Both the position numbers and the translations under genes were made by a program. A stretch of 64,000 nt of DNA from Manduca sexta (taxonomy: Eukaryota > Arthropoda > Insecta > Lepidoptera > Sphingidae), in contig NC_051116.1 of the NCBI RefSeq assembly GCF_014839805.1, forward strand, positions 6,119,556-6,183,555, in the 5' to 3' direction. The notes beneath the pieces were generated by a model. It was not told where the DNA came from and searched no databases. It saw only the letters and a list, made by a program, of their open reading frames with translations. Below are positions 1-10,734 of this stretch, piece after piece. How positions within the stretch are numbered: position 1 is the stretch's first letter; each line of letters starts with the position of its first letter.

Positions 1-971
1 TCTGCAGTATACAGGAATATCTTACCATTAGATGGTTTAAAGTAGTCAAGTTGTTACGCGCCGCTATCCTAGCCGATGACATCGGGCCTTTCCGGAAATA
101 TTCGGCTGCGCGCGCAGACTGGCAGAAGAGATGTGTCACGTGGCGACTATTCTAATATTCTCTCTGGTTGCGAGCGGTCACAAAATGTCTAAAATTGTAT
201 TCTGTACATATGTAATTATTTTTGCTAATATAATGTCGAATACTGTAAGAGCATTTAACAAAATTTTAACTAAATTAAATCTTAAATAATTTTCTTAAAG
301 TTCCAAATAATATTCTTTTCTAACTTGTATTACATGAAGTTTTATTACCAACCAATCATATCCGAACGAAAGGTTTAAAATTCAATCCCATAACATTAAA
401 AATATAAAAAGAAAACCAATTGCGAACACGTTACAAACCAAAATAAAAATATACGTTAACAGTTTCAAACTACAATAATATGAAACTGAAAATTAAATTT
501 CAAAGTTTCTAGTTTGGCTCCAGATCTATCCCGAGGGAATAAGAATGAGCTCTGAACTAAATTGAGAAAACAAGCTGAGACCTGTTTATATATTATACGT
601 GTAGTTGTGCATTAGTATTTTATTTAAAACTGCAGTATGAGTTACAATATCTACCTACATTTTACAATTAAATAAATTTATAAATAAAAAATAATAATAA
701 TTTAAAATTGCATAACTGTAGTATGATGACTTGAGCCGGCTCTGCAAGATAACGAGTAAGATTGGGAGGCCCTATTCTATCTATAAAAGTGAAACCGTCT
801 TTTTGCAATTGACAACAATTCAAATTTTTCAACATATCAAAATGTTTATATTTTATGAAACTAGATCTAAAATTATGAGACCCATATTTTTCCTTTTTTC
901 GAAATGCAGATATTTTCATTCATGATTTTCACTTTGAATTTTGTTTTATTCTAAAACGACGTAAGCTCCAA
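1..971. other. AT-rich stretch without recognised gene
   Basis: No coding, RNA or repeat feature could be supported here. Positions about 60-175 form a small GC-richer island containing a CACGTG E-box and a GCGCGCGC-like tract. The rest is AT-rich with only short chance open frames. Confidence 0.4.
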
Positions 972-1197
972 ATGACGTCACATATACGGCTCAAAACGCA
1001 ATGACCTTTGCTTTGCAGTAAAAAAAAAAATGAAGTGACAGTTTTTGTTTCTGTCTCTCTCGTTGAAAGTGACAGTTGTGACGTATCTATTGTAATATTG
1101 ACATTTGTCATTGACAAATGACGGTGTCTTAGTTTTTTAAAATAAATAATAAGGTGGACCAAGGAACTATTTCATTCAACCGTATATGTGACGTCAT
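972..1197. mobile_element. Short TIR element (MITE) with TGACGTCA in both ends
   Basis: An 18-bp perfect inverted repeat, ATGACGTCACATATACGG, lies at 972-989 and its complement at 1180-1197. They bound about 226 bp with no coding capacity. Each arm contains the palindrome TGACGTCA, which is also a CREB/ATF binding consensus. The interior has a further palindrome (TTTGTCATTGACAAA) near 1105. No clear target duplication was found, so the outer limit could lie a few bases further out. The MITE call is inferred from structure only. Confidence 0.5.
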
Positions 1198-1429
1198 CAA
1201 GCATTTTTCGGTTTTTAATTTTTTTCTCCGAAATTAAGTATTAAAAAAATATTAAAAATTCATAATCGAACTCAGAGTAGAAAAATTAAGAAACGGTACT
1301 TTTGTTTTAGGCACGTTTACATTTTGAAATGTTGTCAATTGCGGGTGTTCTATTTCATGGACAGCTGCAATAGTCGTATAGATAAAAGTCAAAATATCCC
1401 CTATTTCATTGTTAATAAGGAATCTGGGA

Positions 1430-1800
1430 TATACTACTTATCGTATTTCGGCCACAGCGGCCAATCTCTACGGAGATCAGACAAGTACGCAGGAGATTAT
1501 TGTCCATAAGTGTGTTCGCAATACACAGGAGCACTTTCTGTTCCTTCACTCTCATAGTCCGGTGAGACGGCAACCCAACATGGAAAGAGATTAGACGCAG
1601 GACCAACAGCTTTACATACTTTTCGAGGCACGGGGGTATCACACCGGCAACTTCCTAACTCCGAGCGACTGAATAATTTTAAAAACAAACGCAGTCACAA
1701 TTATTTTTACCTCGTCCTGGAATCGAATCCAGGACCTCAGCGCGGTAGTCGTGCTCGTACCGCGTATGCCTTACAACTACTCCACCAAGGCAATAGAAGG
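1430..1800 (-). mobile_element. SINE-3 retroposon copy (tRNA-derived head)
   Basis: Read on the minus strand it starts with a tRNA-like head (box A in TTGGTGGAGTAGTTGTAA, box B as GATTCGATTCC) near 1800 and 1735. It runs through a body containing CACGGGGGTATCACACC-type sequence to GCCGCTGTGGCCGAAATACG near 1440. Two more copies at 30.6 and 61.5 kb align along the same length, which shows this is an interspersed repeat and not a tRNA gene. Confidence 0.65.
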
Positions 1801-1879
1801 TAGAGGCAATGAATACACACGTAACTTAAGGTTCGGTTCGGATCTTAGAAAGTGATCTAACTCAAAATTAAATATTTCC

Positions 1880-2147
1880 TATTTTTGTTAAAAAAACACA
1901 CATCACGCATTTTATCCCCGAAGGGGTGTGCAGAGGCGCAACCATGGCACCCATTTTTCGCCAAGTCTGTTCCGTCCCATGATGTGATAGGGGGCGAGCC
2001 TATCGCCATATCGGGCACAAATTCCAGACTCCGGGCTGATACTGAGCAGAAAAACTCAAATATCACTTTGGCCGACCCGGGATTCGAACCCAGGGCCTCA
2101 GAGCGCTGCCGTACCGCGCATGCAGTACAACTACGCCACTGAGGCAG
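1880..2147 (-). mobile_element. SINE-2 retroposon copy (tRNA-derived head)
   Basis: On the minus strand the copy begins GCCTCAGTGGCGTAGTTGTA, continues to a box B GGGTTCGAATCCC, then a body with TTTCTGCTCAGTATCAGCC and GATATGGCGATAGGC. It ends with a short T-rich stretch near 1885. The tRNA-like head fused to a conserved non-tRNA body marks a SINE. The same body recurs at 14.9, 26.9, 32.2 and 49.5 kb. Confidence 0.7.
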
Positions 2148-3400
2148 TTAAGAAAACAACCTTCCAAATGCTCTATAACCGTATGATGAAAAATATATAT
2201 AATAGAAACAGAAATTCTCACTTGCGACGACCGCCCAATTCATTGCCTTCTATATTTTCATTTATTTATTAGTTTCACACAAGACTTTTTTGTTAAGTCA
2301 CCTTAGTTCCAAGTGTGCTATGTCCCGAGTACTATGAGCTACGTTTCCTTAATGTTTTTTATTTGTTGAAGAGTTACTAATCAGCAATTTACTTTGAACA
2401 GACCAAAATAGCATGATTGTTAGATTTAGTTATTATAATGTAAGATAAAAATCTACCTGTCTGTGTTAAGTTGTAATGTACAGTCGCTTTTATATTTTTT
2501 TTTATTTTTAATCATTAAAATGACCAGTTAAATATTATGTTTTGTGATTAAAATTGATATTCACATAAAATATTTATGTGACATATTTTTATTGCATTAA
2601 AATGAAAAATTTGTTATTTCTATTTCATTCTAAAAATATAAGGTAAATTCAATCGGAGTCAATAAAAAAATTTAGTACTTTTGTAACCAAACCTAATCAA
2701 ATATCAAGATTTTCGTCTCCCCTAAATCCTCAGAACATGAAAAAGATCTTAAACCTTATTATTCTAACAAACACTTCTAAAGGTGACTGTACATTAGCAT
2801 TTCGCCTCAATTTATTTTCATCTCGTGTTTTGTAATAACAATAGAATTTTATAATTTAAATGAACATTGCGTTGAAGGATGTAAAATTCATTTAAAATTA
2901 ATAAATGTGACTTTGTAACTTAACTTTTGTTTTATTTCTATGAAGGAAATAAATAAAGCGTTATTATAAAACTGGCAGTGACTGTACCGAAGTTCAAAAC
3001 CAACAATTCAAAGGCAAATGATATCTAAGCGACAAACATTAAATTTAAGCGATTTAAAGATTGATTTTAATAACAGAATTTATATTTAAACTATTTATTT
3101 TATAAAAAATAATGTGTAAAATACAAATTAACCTAAAAAGAAACCTAGATCAAACGACACAAAATTCTGTTAACAACAAATATAACGTATGTACATAACA
3201 ATATCGATATATTTGTCGCTTAGACATAATTGTCTTTTAAGTTTCGAAAATTGGGTGCAACATAGAAAATGTAAATATGGATATATTTAAACGACAAGAT
3301 AAGGAATTAAGTCTTATTGAGCTTACCATAGCGTTTAATTTTAATTCACTAACATATTGTAAGTGGGTTTGGTGATATAGCTAAAATGAAAATAAAACCC
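2148..3400. other. AT-rich stretch without recognised feature
   Basis: I see no repeat copy, RNA gene or credible coding frame. Base composition is strongly AT-rich with many stops in all frames. Confidence 0.4.
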
Positions 3401-3402
3401 AT

Positions 3403-3645
3403 TTGCTGAAGAGTGGGAATAATATATTGAAAATTGTGCCTCATGTTTACAAAGTTGTCGCTCATCGATCAAAAATGCACGAATCAGGGGTCCCTCGCGC
3501 GATGTCGCTTCGGGCTGGTCTTGTAGCAAACCTAGATTATAAACAGGTAAGCGACGCACGCACTGCCCGCCAGTTCTGTAAGTGCGGCTCCGTTGTAAGC
3601 GTCGCCGCCACAAGAATTATATGTTTCAGTGAAAAAAAAAAATGA
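3403..3645 (+). other. GC-richer open frame with donor-like site, unassigned
   Basis: An 80-codon open stretch lies in DNA that is GC-richer than its surroundings between about 3470 and 3610. The predicted peptide matches no family I recognise. A near-consensus 5' splice donor (CAG|GTAAGC) occurs at about 3547, so part of a 5' untranslated exon is conceivable. Both strands are open across the segment, which suggests chance openness caused by the base composition. No promoter or acceptor could be tied to it. Confidence 0.15.
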
Positions 3646-3745
3646 CCTCCAAAACGAATGAATGTTATAAAAGTAAGGGATAACTAGAGATCAAGAGGTT
3701 AATCAGTCATAGGCTATTTGACTTCAATTTATATGGTATGGCAAA

Positions 3746-3912
3746 CGTAGTGTGGGACGCCCTCTGGCCAGATGGCGGGACGACTTACACAAGAGGGCAG
3801 CGACTGGATGCATATAGCAGCAGACCGGGCTCTGTGGCGTACCTTGGGAGATGCCTATGTCCAGCAGTGGACTGCAATGGGCTGATGATGATGATGATGA
3901 TGATGATGATGA
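3746..3912 (+). pseudogene. RTE-clade LINE, C-terminal reverse transcriptase ORF remnant plus GAT tail
   Basis: The plus strand encodes GRPLARWRDDL and, after one frame change near 3803, DWMHIAADRALWRTLGDAYV followed by QQWTAMG and a stop at 3883-3885. This W-x-D-D-L ... W-M ... A-x-D-R-x-L-W-R ... A-Y-V-Q-Q-W pattern is the usual C-terminus of RTE-type non-LTR retrotransposons. It is followed directly by a (GAT)n tail at 3883-3912, the trinucleotide 3' tail typical of the clade. Only the extreme 3' end is present, as expected of 5' truncation. The frame break makes it non-functional. Confidence 0.7.
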
Positions 3913-4340
3913 CGGTTACCAATTTTGGAGTCGGTGCCGAATTAAAATTGTTAGCTATCTCTGTCAATCACTGAAAAGGAGAAAAGGTAGGATACTACAT
4001 ATTATATGTAGGAAGTATATTCCCCCAAATCCAACGCAAAAACAACTAAAAAAGCCACAGGGATAAATTCGCAATTTCGTTCGTTTAGACGACATACTTA
4101 CTCCAGTTATTTTAGTTTAAAAACCAAACTACTAAACTGATTTTGACAAAATATTTATGGGACCAATCTGGAAGCATTATTTCAAATATAAAAATAATTA
4201 TCCAAATCGGTTATTGAATGACTGAGTTCTGACGTAACAAAAACAAGAAATAGAATAAACGTAGAATTGTTATTCTCATTTTTGAAGTCAGATTAATAAA
4301 TGACTGAGTTTAGAAGTACTAATCATTAAAAAAAATCATC
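3913..4340. other. Stretch without recognised feature
   Basis: AT-rich sequence between two RTE fragments. It has only low-complexity ATG/GAT remnants at its edges, and no gene or repeat is recognised. Confidence 0.4.
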
Positions 4341-4457
4341 ATCATCATAATTTCAGCCCTTGAATCGTCCACTGCTGGACATAGGCCTCCCCCAGTGAGT
4401 TCCACAGGGATCGGTTCTGGGCCGCCCTCATCCATCGGACTCCGGTGATCCTCACCT
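4340..4457 (-). pseudogene. RTE-clade LINE 3' fragment
   Basis: On the minus strand this reads VRWMRAAQNRSLW then GEAYVQQWTI, followed by a (GAT)n tail that appears here as CATCATCATCAT at 4338-4349. It closely matches the RTE C-terminus at 34717-34947, so both probably come from one subfamily. It is strongly 5'-truncated. Confidence 0.7.
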
Positions 4458-4739
4458 CAAAATATATATCTCGAATTGATAACCTTATTTTTTTAAGTCG
4501 GTAAAAAAGTGATTTCTTATGTCACCTACGCTAAATCAGTCTTATGAAGCCACAAAGAAAAGCATAAAATTAGATAAAATTTTACAACTGTAATCTCATA
4601 CTTTTACATCTTTTTATATATTCTTCCTTATCTTTATATGCAGTAAATAATCATAAAAATGTTATACAGCCACCTTGAAAATGTAAGGCGATATTATCGG
4701 CAGCTAGGAGACTGGAAGGTGGAGGTGCAGTTGGACCCT

Positions 4740-4805
4740 CTTGATTGATTCCTTCCTAAAAGAATTTCGGCCATGGCGGCCAATCAGATGTAATGGGCAG
4801 ACCTG
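4740..4805 (-). mobile_element. SINE-3 3' fragment
   Basis: The stretch with GAATTTCGGCCATGGCGGCC matches the distal end of SINE-3 copies at 1440, 30.6 and 61.55 kb (GAATTTCGGCCACAGCGGC). Only this end is present. Confidence 0.45.
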
Positions 4806-4869
4806 TCCACGTTAGTTATCTTATATTTGAGATGCTTACAAGGAATTACTTAGGATCAAAAGTCTATGA

Positions 4870-5345
4870 GACTACCCGAGGTTTGAGTCATTAGTCGCAG
4901 GATGTCCTAAACAAGGACCTCCCACAAAGATTTCCACATCGACCAATTCTGCCGTGCTAAGCGCAACAGCGGTATATCAGGGAAACCTTGTTTCAAGATA
5001 ATCGAAGCTTTGTAAATATAGTTCTGTATGTAAAACTGAGATAGAGAAAGTCTTTTAAGGTGTTTTTAACAAGTTCTAAGCAAGATACCGTTATTTAGAT
5101 AAGTTCATTGGATGGGTATTTCTTTAAGCTATCTGACGAGACAAAAATCAAGATTTTTTTTTGAGGTACCGCTTTTGAGCTTATCACGGCAGTATTGGAA
5201 GCGGCCCGCATCCAGCGACCTGTGACTTTTATTAGGTCATTTGTCCACCTTGTGAGTGGAATTTCGACGCTGCGCTTGAAGCAATTATTAGTTTCACGAC
5301 CTTCCAGGGTTTTTTGGCAACAAGTTGAAAGTCCGCACATGCGTT
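4870..5345 (-). pseudogene. RTE-clade LINE fragment split by a MITE
   Basis: Minus-strand translation of 5193-5340 reads through KTLEGRETNN to RWTNDLIKVTGRWMRAASNT, an RTE C-terminal segment. The remaining RTE 3' part continues on the other side of a 244-bp MITE, at about 4870-4948. The uninterrupted equivalent at 63355-63455 shows the pre-insertion arrangement. The RTE piece was therefore inserted first and the MITE later. Confidence 0.65.
4949..5192. mobile_element. MITE with CTGCCGTGCTAAGC ends, copy 1
   Basis: The element starts CTGCCGTGCTAAGCGCAACAG and ends with the imperfect complement GCTTTTGAGCTTATCACGGCAG, giving a 244-bp terminal-inverted-repeat element with no coding frame. A second copy at 20548-20788 in the opposite orientation has the same interior (for example TAAAACTGAGATAGAGAAA and AAGATACCGTTATTTAG). 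It is inserted inside an RTE LINE fragment. The target duplication is unclear here. Confidence 0.7.
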
Positions 5346-5494
5346 GATGCCAGAAATCTCAAAAAAACACATAAGAATATACTTTACTATGAGAGAAGTA
5401 TGCCAGAATCGTGCAGTAGCAATCAATAGTCTCTGCTACCCTAATGGGATAGAGACGTGATACTATGTATGTAGGTTTACTTTGATATATCTGA

Positions 5495-5605
5495 TTCGAA
5501 TAGGCCGGCATAATTGTGTCAATGGCCGAGGGGTAATCCTCTCTTGTCAGTCGACAATTGGACCACACTCCACTTACCATCAGGAGCAGAGGGGTCGCTT
5601 TGCCG
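5495..5605 (+). mobile_element. Retroposon B, 3' part
   Basis: AGGCCGGCATAATTGTGTC and CACTTACCATCAGGAGCAG are the distal landmarks of retroposon B as seen in the fuller copy at 19608-19860. The 5' part is missing or too diverged to follow. Confidence 0.6.
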
Positions 5606-5924
5606 TGTTTAAAATGTACTGTTAGTTATCCATTTTAAAATAATTTCCCTTAGTTCACAGTTTTACATTTCTTTTCATACTTTCTGGAACATTTAAAATT
5701 CAGCTAGAATATGGTTATGCAAACCATCCTAGTGTTTCAAATTGTTTTTTTACGTCCCAACAAATTACTTCGTCCAGTTTTGAAGTTCCGTACAGAAACG
5801 TGCTCGCAATACCGAATTTCTGAATTAATTTGTTGATAATTGTCTGCTTGTTTCATGAAATATATTAAAACTTTACTTATAGTCAATTCAGGACGTTTAA
5901 GTAAAGTACAGGCGACTGTTTTAA
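5606..5924. other. Stretch without recognised feature
   Basis: AT-rich DNA with no repeat family or coding frame that I can support. Confidence 0.4.
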
Positions 5925-6205
5925 GCCTTTATCCCTGAAGAGGCTGGCAGAGGCACAACTTATGCATTCGTTTATATACATCGATATATTATATGTACTA
6001 CGTACTAGATCTGGCGTTCCTTACACTAACTGTGTTCGACTCAACTGAACTGCAATGCGTACACCTGATTAGAATATACGTCAATGTTTATACATATATA
6101 TGTTTTTCCTGTATGGTAAAATTTCCTAAACACAAGTCTAATGCTAAAAAAATATATTGCCCAGATTCGAACCAGAGTCCTAAAAGCAAAAGTCGTACCG
6201 CACAT
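5925..6205 (-). mobile_element. Decayed SINE-2 copy interrupted by a repeat E fragment
   Basis: The left end (AGCCTTTATCCCTGAAGAGG) matches the distal body of SINE-2 in reverse. The right end (GATTCGAACCAGAGTCCTAA near 6165) matches its box B region. Between them, 5990-6087 carries repeat E (CGTACTAGATCTGGCGTTCC to AATATACGTCAATG), also found at 15.96 and 32.5 kb. The simplest reading is an old SINE-2 with repeat E inserted, but heavy divergence keeps confidence moderate. Confidence 0.45.
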
Positions 6206-6539
6206 TAAATATAGGTACACGCAATAAATTATTTCTGCCTTGACGTAGTTCTTTGTATTCAATGTTTATTTGAATTTTAAACACAACATTCTGTACAAAA
6301 AATATATGAATCAGATAAAAAGAAATGCCAGTTTTTCAGTGTGATAAAAAAACATTATCATTTCAGTTTCTATTCACCCCTTAATCCCTATTAACCCCAG
6401 TTGACATTCTTAATTTATCGTCCAGATAACTATTATATAAATTTTATATAAATTCTGAATGTATTCTCGAAAATTATTTTGTTTTTGCGTTGACTTAGTA
6501 AAACTCTTTCACAAGTAAATTTTATCACGTATGAAAATA

Positions 6540-6905
6540 CTGCTGGTGGTAGGATATATTTAATATTCGCCCGAATATCGACCACCGTTTAATAATGCAT
6601 AACAGCATAATTATTTGGAGCATAAATTAGAGTGTAACTTTTGTATTTGGTTGGCTTATACGTTTGGGACGAGTCATATTTACTCGGAAGTTAAACAGGC
6701 CATTAGTCTCCTAATACTAACAATACTGTCTGAAGACAAGATACTGACCGTTTTTATACCAGCACAACAAAGTGTCCCTACTGCACTTGATGGTGAGTGG
6801 AGTTCCAACAGAATGTCGACGGACGAGAGATGATTAGCCCTCAGCAATCGACACGATTATGCCGGCCTGTTGAAGTATACACAGGCTCTTTTCACAACAC
6901 GACAC
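6540..6905. mobile_element. Two retroposon B fragments in opposite orientation
   Basis: 6540-6600 starts GCTGGTGGTAGGATATATTT, the 5' start of retroposon B on the plus strand. 6771-6895 carries CTTGATGGTGAGTGGAGT and ATTATGCCGGCCTGTTG, the 3' part of B on the minus strand. They are separate truncated copies or a rearranged pair. Confidence 0.55.
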
Positions 6906-7439
6906 AATTACGTGGACCAATATGGCTAGTTTTAACAACTTGTGCTCGATCGCTATACGGGTAGATATAAAATATACCATACTGTTTACAATATTAACCA
7001 CAGCTTACAAATGCAGAAATAAGATTGATCTCATAATGGTCACATCTGCATTACTAACTACAGCTTAAAAATGCAGAAATAAGATGGCATTAATAGCTAC
7101 AAACAACGCAATAGTGCTCAAACGCGGACGATATATCCAGATTCCCAAGAGGACCTAAAGTTAAATATGATCATGTTCACCACTAACAAGCATCTAACTT
7201 CGAGAACTAACGTTAAACTCAATGCTATGCCCGTGCGATCTCAAGTTATTCCGATTTACATTGAGGTGGAACTTGCCACTCGATTTCCTTTATGACCCGC
7301 TATATGCAATCGATTTTGAGTTGGATCTTAGAGCGGTGTTAAACAATCGATCTCACGTTTAAGTAGGATCTTAAGTATATCCTATGTATGTGGGTAAGTA
7401 CATAATATCATTTTTTATGCTACTTATGTATGTATATAA
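6906..7439. other. Stretch with a short local duplication only
   Basis: A segment of about 25 bp (ACAGCTTACAAATGCAGAAA and following) at about 7003-7028 recurs at about 7061-7086. Otherwise nothing is recognised. Confidence 0.4.
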
Positions 7440-7755
7440 TATATATTTTTTTTTTATTACATGAATGACGAGACGAGCTTGTCATTCGCGTTATGGTAAA
7501 CGATACGACCGCCCATGAACAGTAGAAACACCATCCAACATTTTGAATTGCAAAGTATTGTTTGGTATTCCACTGCGCCCTGCTGAGACATGAGGTGTTA
7601 AGTCTTATTATGTCCAGTAGCTACACTGGCTAAAATGTCCTTCAAAGCGGAACAAGCAGTCACTACACACTGCCGCTTGACGGCAGAAATAGACATTGCG
7701 GTGGTTCCTACCCAGGCGGATTATCACATATATAGAAACCTACCACCAGTATCTG
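7440..7755 (-). mobile_element. Retroposon C copy
   Basis: The plus strand begins with a T-run, then GACGAGACGAGCTTGTC, GATACGACCGCCCATGAAC, GTTAAGTCTTATTATGTCC and ends CCTACCACCAG. Read on the minus strand this is a poly-A-tailed retroposon starting CTGGTGGTAGG and ending with the CTTACCATCAG-type module and an A-rich tail. At least nine other copies lie in the window. Confidence 0.7.
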
Positions 7756-7789
7756 TACTTATATAACGTAGGTTTTTTATTTATAAATT

Positions 7790-7945
7790 ATATTAGTATT
7801 ATTTTGTACATGTTTTGTACACTACCTTCTCTCGTCGAGTACACCTTCTTTAGTCTCTGCATCGCCTAAAGGTTGTCTTGTAGAAAATGCCTTCGGTATT
7901 AAGTCTGCCTTTATTCTATTTATATTTAAAGTGTAATAAATAAAA
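7790..7945 (+). mobile_element. LINE 3' untranslated tail fragment
   Basis: The segment GCCTTCGGTATTAAGTCTGCC followed by GTAATAAATAAAATAAATA resembles the 3' ends of lepidopteran non-LTR elements. A second copy at 50095-50195 carries GCCTACAGCATTAAGTCTGC and ends in AAATAAATAAA. The coding part is absent. Confidence 0.45.
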
Positions 7946-8225
7946 TAAATATACAATTCTCTAGTTAAACTTATGTTATACAACTATGAGCCTTAACAAC
8001 TATACAGTTGAACAATACAATACAACGGCATCCAATAATCTAAATCAGTTCTCGGTGAAGCTATTGACTGAGTCAACTGAACTGTTGACTTTCCCAAAGG
8101 TGTATACGTGCTGAGAACGCGACGCGAATGTACATAATGTACATAATAATGAAGTTAAACTTAAGACTTGAAGATTGTGTTTCCTGTAGTATTCAACATA
8201 CTCCATTATTTATATATTTAATGAT

Positions 8226-8600
8226 TCTGTAAAAGTGTTCAAAGATAGACTGCTGGAATATCTCAAAAATTAAACATGTAACTTTTTATAAATTTTGTCA
8301 ACAAGATATTCTCAGTAACCTTTTCTGTTGCCAATTGTATGACGCTGCTTACAATAGTGTTTATAGAAAAATTATTTAGTATCTAATCGTTACTCATTGA
8401 TTTAATAGTTTTAAGTACTTTATAATTTTCTTTTCTACTTTCTATTATTTTGTTTTAGATTTTAATTCAACATGTTGTTAGTGGTAAATACTGTGTTCAC
8501 CACATAGTAGCACACATATCAGATGCTGTACCTTATTGCTTTTATAATATTGATTGATGTAATATGTAGTGCTGTTGGGGTACCTTATTACAAATAAATA
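8226..8600 (+). pseudogene. LINE tail with last codons of the reverse transcriptase ORF
   Basis: Positions 8226-8273 encode VKVFKDRLLEYLKN and a stop, the F-K-x-R-L-L ending common at the C-terminus of Jockey/CR1-like LINE proteins. About 320 bp of 3' untranslated DNA follow, ending in AAATAAATAAATAAAA near 8600. The 5' remainder is missing, consistent with truncated insertion. Confidence 0.5.
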
Positions 8601-8617
8601 AATAAAATAATTATTTT

Positions 8618-8740
8618 TTAATTACTGTTCTAAGTAATTGGTATATATGTTCCGACTTATTTATAAAATTAATTAAAAAGATGTGTTATTGACACGAGTG
8701 TTTATTTCAGAAACGGTAACTAAGCAAACAAAACATTTAC
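8618..8740 (+). repeat. Dispersed repeat F, copy 1
   Basis: About 100 bp here (GTGTTATTGACACGAGTG, TTTATTTCAGAAACGG, AACTAAGCAAACAAAA) are found almost unchanged and inverted at 45045-45150. Identity by eye is roughly 90 percent. No terminal structure or coding frame is visible, so the class is unknown. Confidence 0.55.
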
Positions 8741-9178
8741 TTAAATATCTATAAAAATAGAACACATAAAAATTATAGTCACAACAAAGGTTATTCTACA
8801 ACGTTTACAAAAACATAGCATAAGTTGCAGCCGTTACTGAATACATCTGGCACAAATAATCATAAATACGAAGTCATCATTATCCCTAAAAAAAGTAAAT
8901 TTTTAGACAAAAGTAACATTCATAATTCTAGTTTCCTATCGTCCTTCAGTTAATTCATATAATTTGATAGTTTTTACTTTTTCGTGTGATCTACATAGTA
9001 TTATCCGTGTTGTGCCTATAATTTTATGCAGGATCTGGTTACCTGCCTACCCCTTTCGGATAAAGGCGTGATTTGTTTTTTGTTGAAAGTAGATAAGCGT
9101 ACATGGATATGTGTAAAATACAGTAAACTACAAATGTTATTTACGATTTTTTAATTAATAATATTCGAGCAATCTTAA
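8741..9178. other. Stretch without recognised feature
   Basis: AT-rich. It contains a SINE-2-like scrap at about 9030-9070 (CTACCCCTTTCGGATAAAGG) but nothing that can be delimited. Confidence 0.35.
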
Positions 9179-9945
9179 ACCGATAAGTATGTCATTTTGT
9201 CGTGTGTCATTACCACCGCTAACATTGTGCCAAAAATCATCCATGGATAACGAATATTTTCACCAAAAATCCCAGGCATGTTTTAATTTTCTAATCATTT
9301 TGTAGTTCAGTGCGAATATAGTGTGCTTGAAAGTATTTCTGACTGAGATGTTGCCGCTGCGACGAATTTTCTTAGAGTAGTAGTGGTATTAGAGAGTGTA
9401 AACTTAAAATACTTTTTATCGATATTTATCTTGTTCTAAACACACTTTTTAATTTTACATCAAAGGTTCTAGTTACTTGTTGTAAAGTATTATTTTCAAG
9501 ATAAGTGTGGTAAATACTTTTTATTGATTTATTTTGTTCGAAACTTATACTTTTTTAGTGTAACTTATTATAAATTGTTATTACTTTGTTTTTTTTTATT
9601 GCAGCTTGAATGAAGAGACGAGCTTGCCGTTCGCCTGATGGTAAGCGATATAACCGCCCATTAACAGTAGAAACACCATCGAACACCTTGATTTATAAAG
9701 TATTGTTTAGTATTCCACTGCGCTCGCCATCCTGAGACATGAGATGTTAAGTCTTATTATGTCCAGTAGTTACACTGGCTACAATGTCCTTCAAACCGGA
9801 ACACAACAGTGACTACACACTGCTGCTTGACGGCCGAAATAGACATTGCGGTGATACCTATCCAGGCGGACTCTCACATATGAGAGACCTACCACCAGTG
9901 TTATCATTTAGTTACATAATGTCAAAATGATACAGTATACGGTAG
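9179..9945 (-). mobile_element. TIR-1 element copy carrying a nested retroposon C
   Basis: The interior (TTGTGCCAAAAATCATCCAT, CGACGAATTTTCTTAGAG, TAGTAGTGGTATTAGAG) matches TIR-1 copies at 17.9 and 28.9-30.5 kb. The right end TAATGTCAAAATGATACAG is a diverged terminal inverted repeat. Positions 9590-9900 are occupied by a retroposon C insertion. The left terminal repeat is degraded. Confidence 0.55.
9590..9900 (-). mobile_element. Retroposon C copy nested in TIR-1
   Basis: The T-run at 9590, GACGAGCTTGCCGTTCGCC, GCGATATAACCGCCCATTA and terminal CCTACCACCAG are all present, so the copy is close to full length. The flanking DNA on both sides belongs to TIR-1, so this insertion is the younger event. 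Confidence 0.7.
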
Positions 9946-10139
9946 TAAAGATGTAACAAAAGCTTTTAAGAAGAGCCAATCTTGATGCCTAAACAAATAT
10001 AACCTTTAACAATTACTTGCTTAACGACAGGCGATCTGAATTAATTATTTAGATTTACTAAATCATTACTCATTTATTATTATACTAGTTATTGCCCGCA
10101 GCTATGCTTGAAAATTTGTTTTATTTAAATATATTTATA

Positions 10140-10520
10140 AATAACTAGCTGACCCGACAGACGTTGTCCCGTCTTAACTATGAATTTGCAGAGCGCATTC
10201 TGTCAATCGCTGACAGTTATTTCAAACAATTGACAGTTATATCAAATTAATATATTCGTTAAGTTTTCTTAAATTTTCTAATTTTCCGCGCAATATTTTT
10301 TCTTTTGTAAGAAACTTCTCTATACAATTACAAACACAACAAAAGAAATAGTGCAGCCGTATATATATATTATTTAACAGTAATTTAATAAATTAACTAA
10401 TTTAACAACCACAGAAATTTCCATATATTATGTAAAGAATATTACAAATACATATAACCGTAGCTATGTTTAAAATCCTGGTTTTATTTTCGTATAAACA
10501 TCTAGATAGGTGTTGCTTCC
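10140..10520 (+). repeat. Interspersed repeat beginning AACTAGCTGACCCGACAGACG
   Basis: The start CTAGCTGACCCGACAGACGT recurs at about 62400 (CTAGTTGACCCGACAGACGT). Both are followed by a TTGTC[CT]TGTC motif, TTTAATTTTC-like sequence and an AACAAACACAACA-type A-rich segment. These are hallmarks of a widespread insect repeat, probably a non-LTR 3' region. The end is indistinct. Confidence 0.4.
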
Positions 10521-10734
10521 GACTCCGCTCTCATAAACGATTGTCTGAAATAATGGTCTAAATGACTACTTTTTCTTGGTAAAAAAATATCCGTGTGTTA
10601 AATTTTATCCAATCCGTTTAGTTGCATTTATTACTACAAAACAATCAAAATAACTTGAAATATTCCCAAACTTTTCCTTATAAAGTTATAAGTTAGTAAA
10701 ATGTATTATATCTTTAGACACAATATTATATATT

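Noticed and set aside
1730..1800. tRNA gene suggested by box A- and box B-like motifs
   Set aside because: The same head, fused to the same non-tRNA body, recurs at several places. It is the head of a SINE and not a tRNA gene. The same reasoning applies to the heads near 2090, 32210, 30910 and all SINE-A copies.
3883..3912. Poly-Asp or poly-Met coding region from the GAT repeat
   Set aside because: It is the trinucleotide 3' tail of an RTE LINE fragment and lies after its stop codon.
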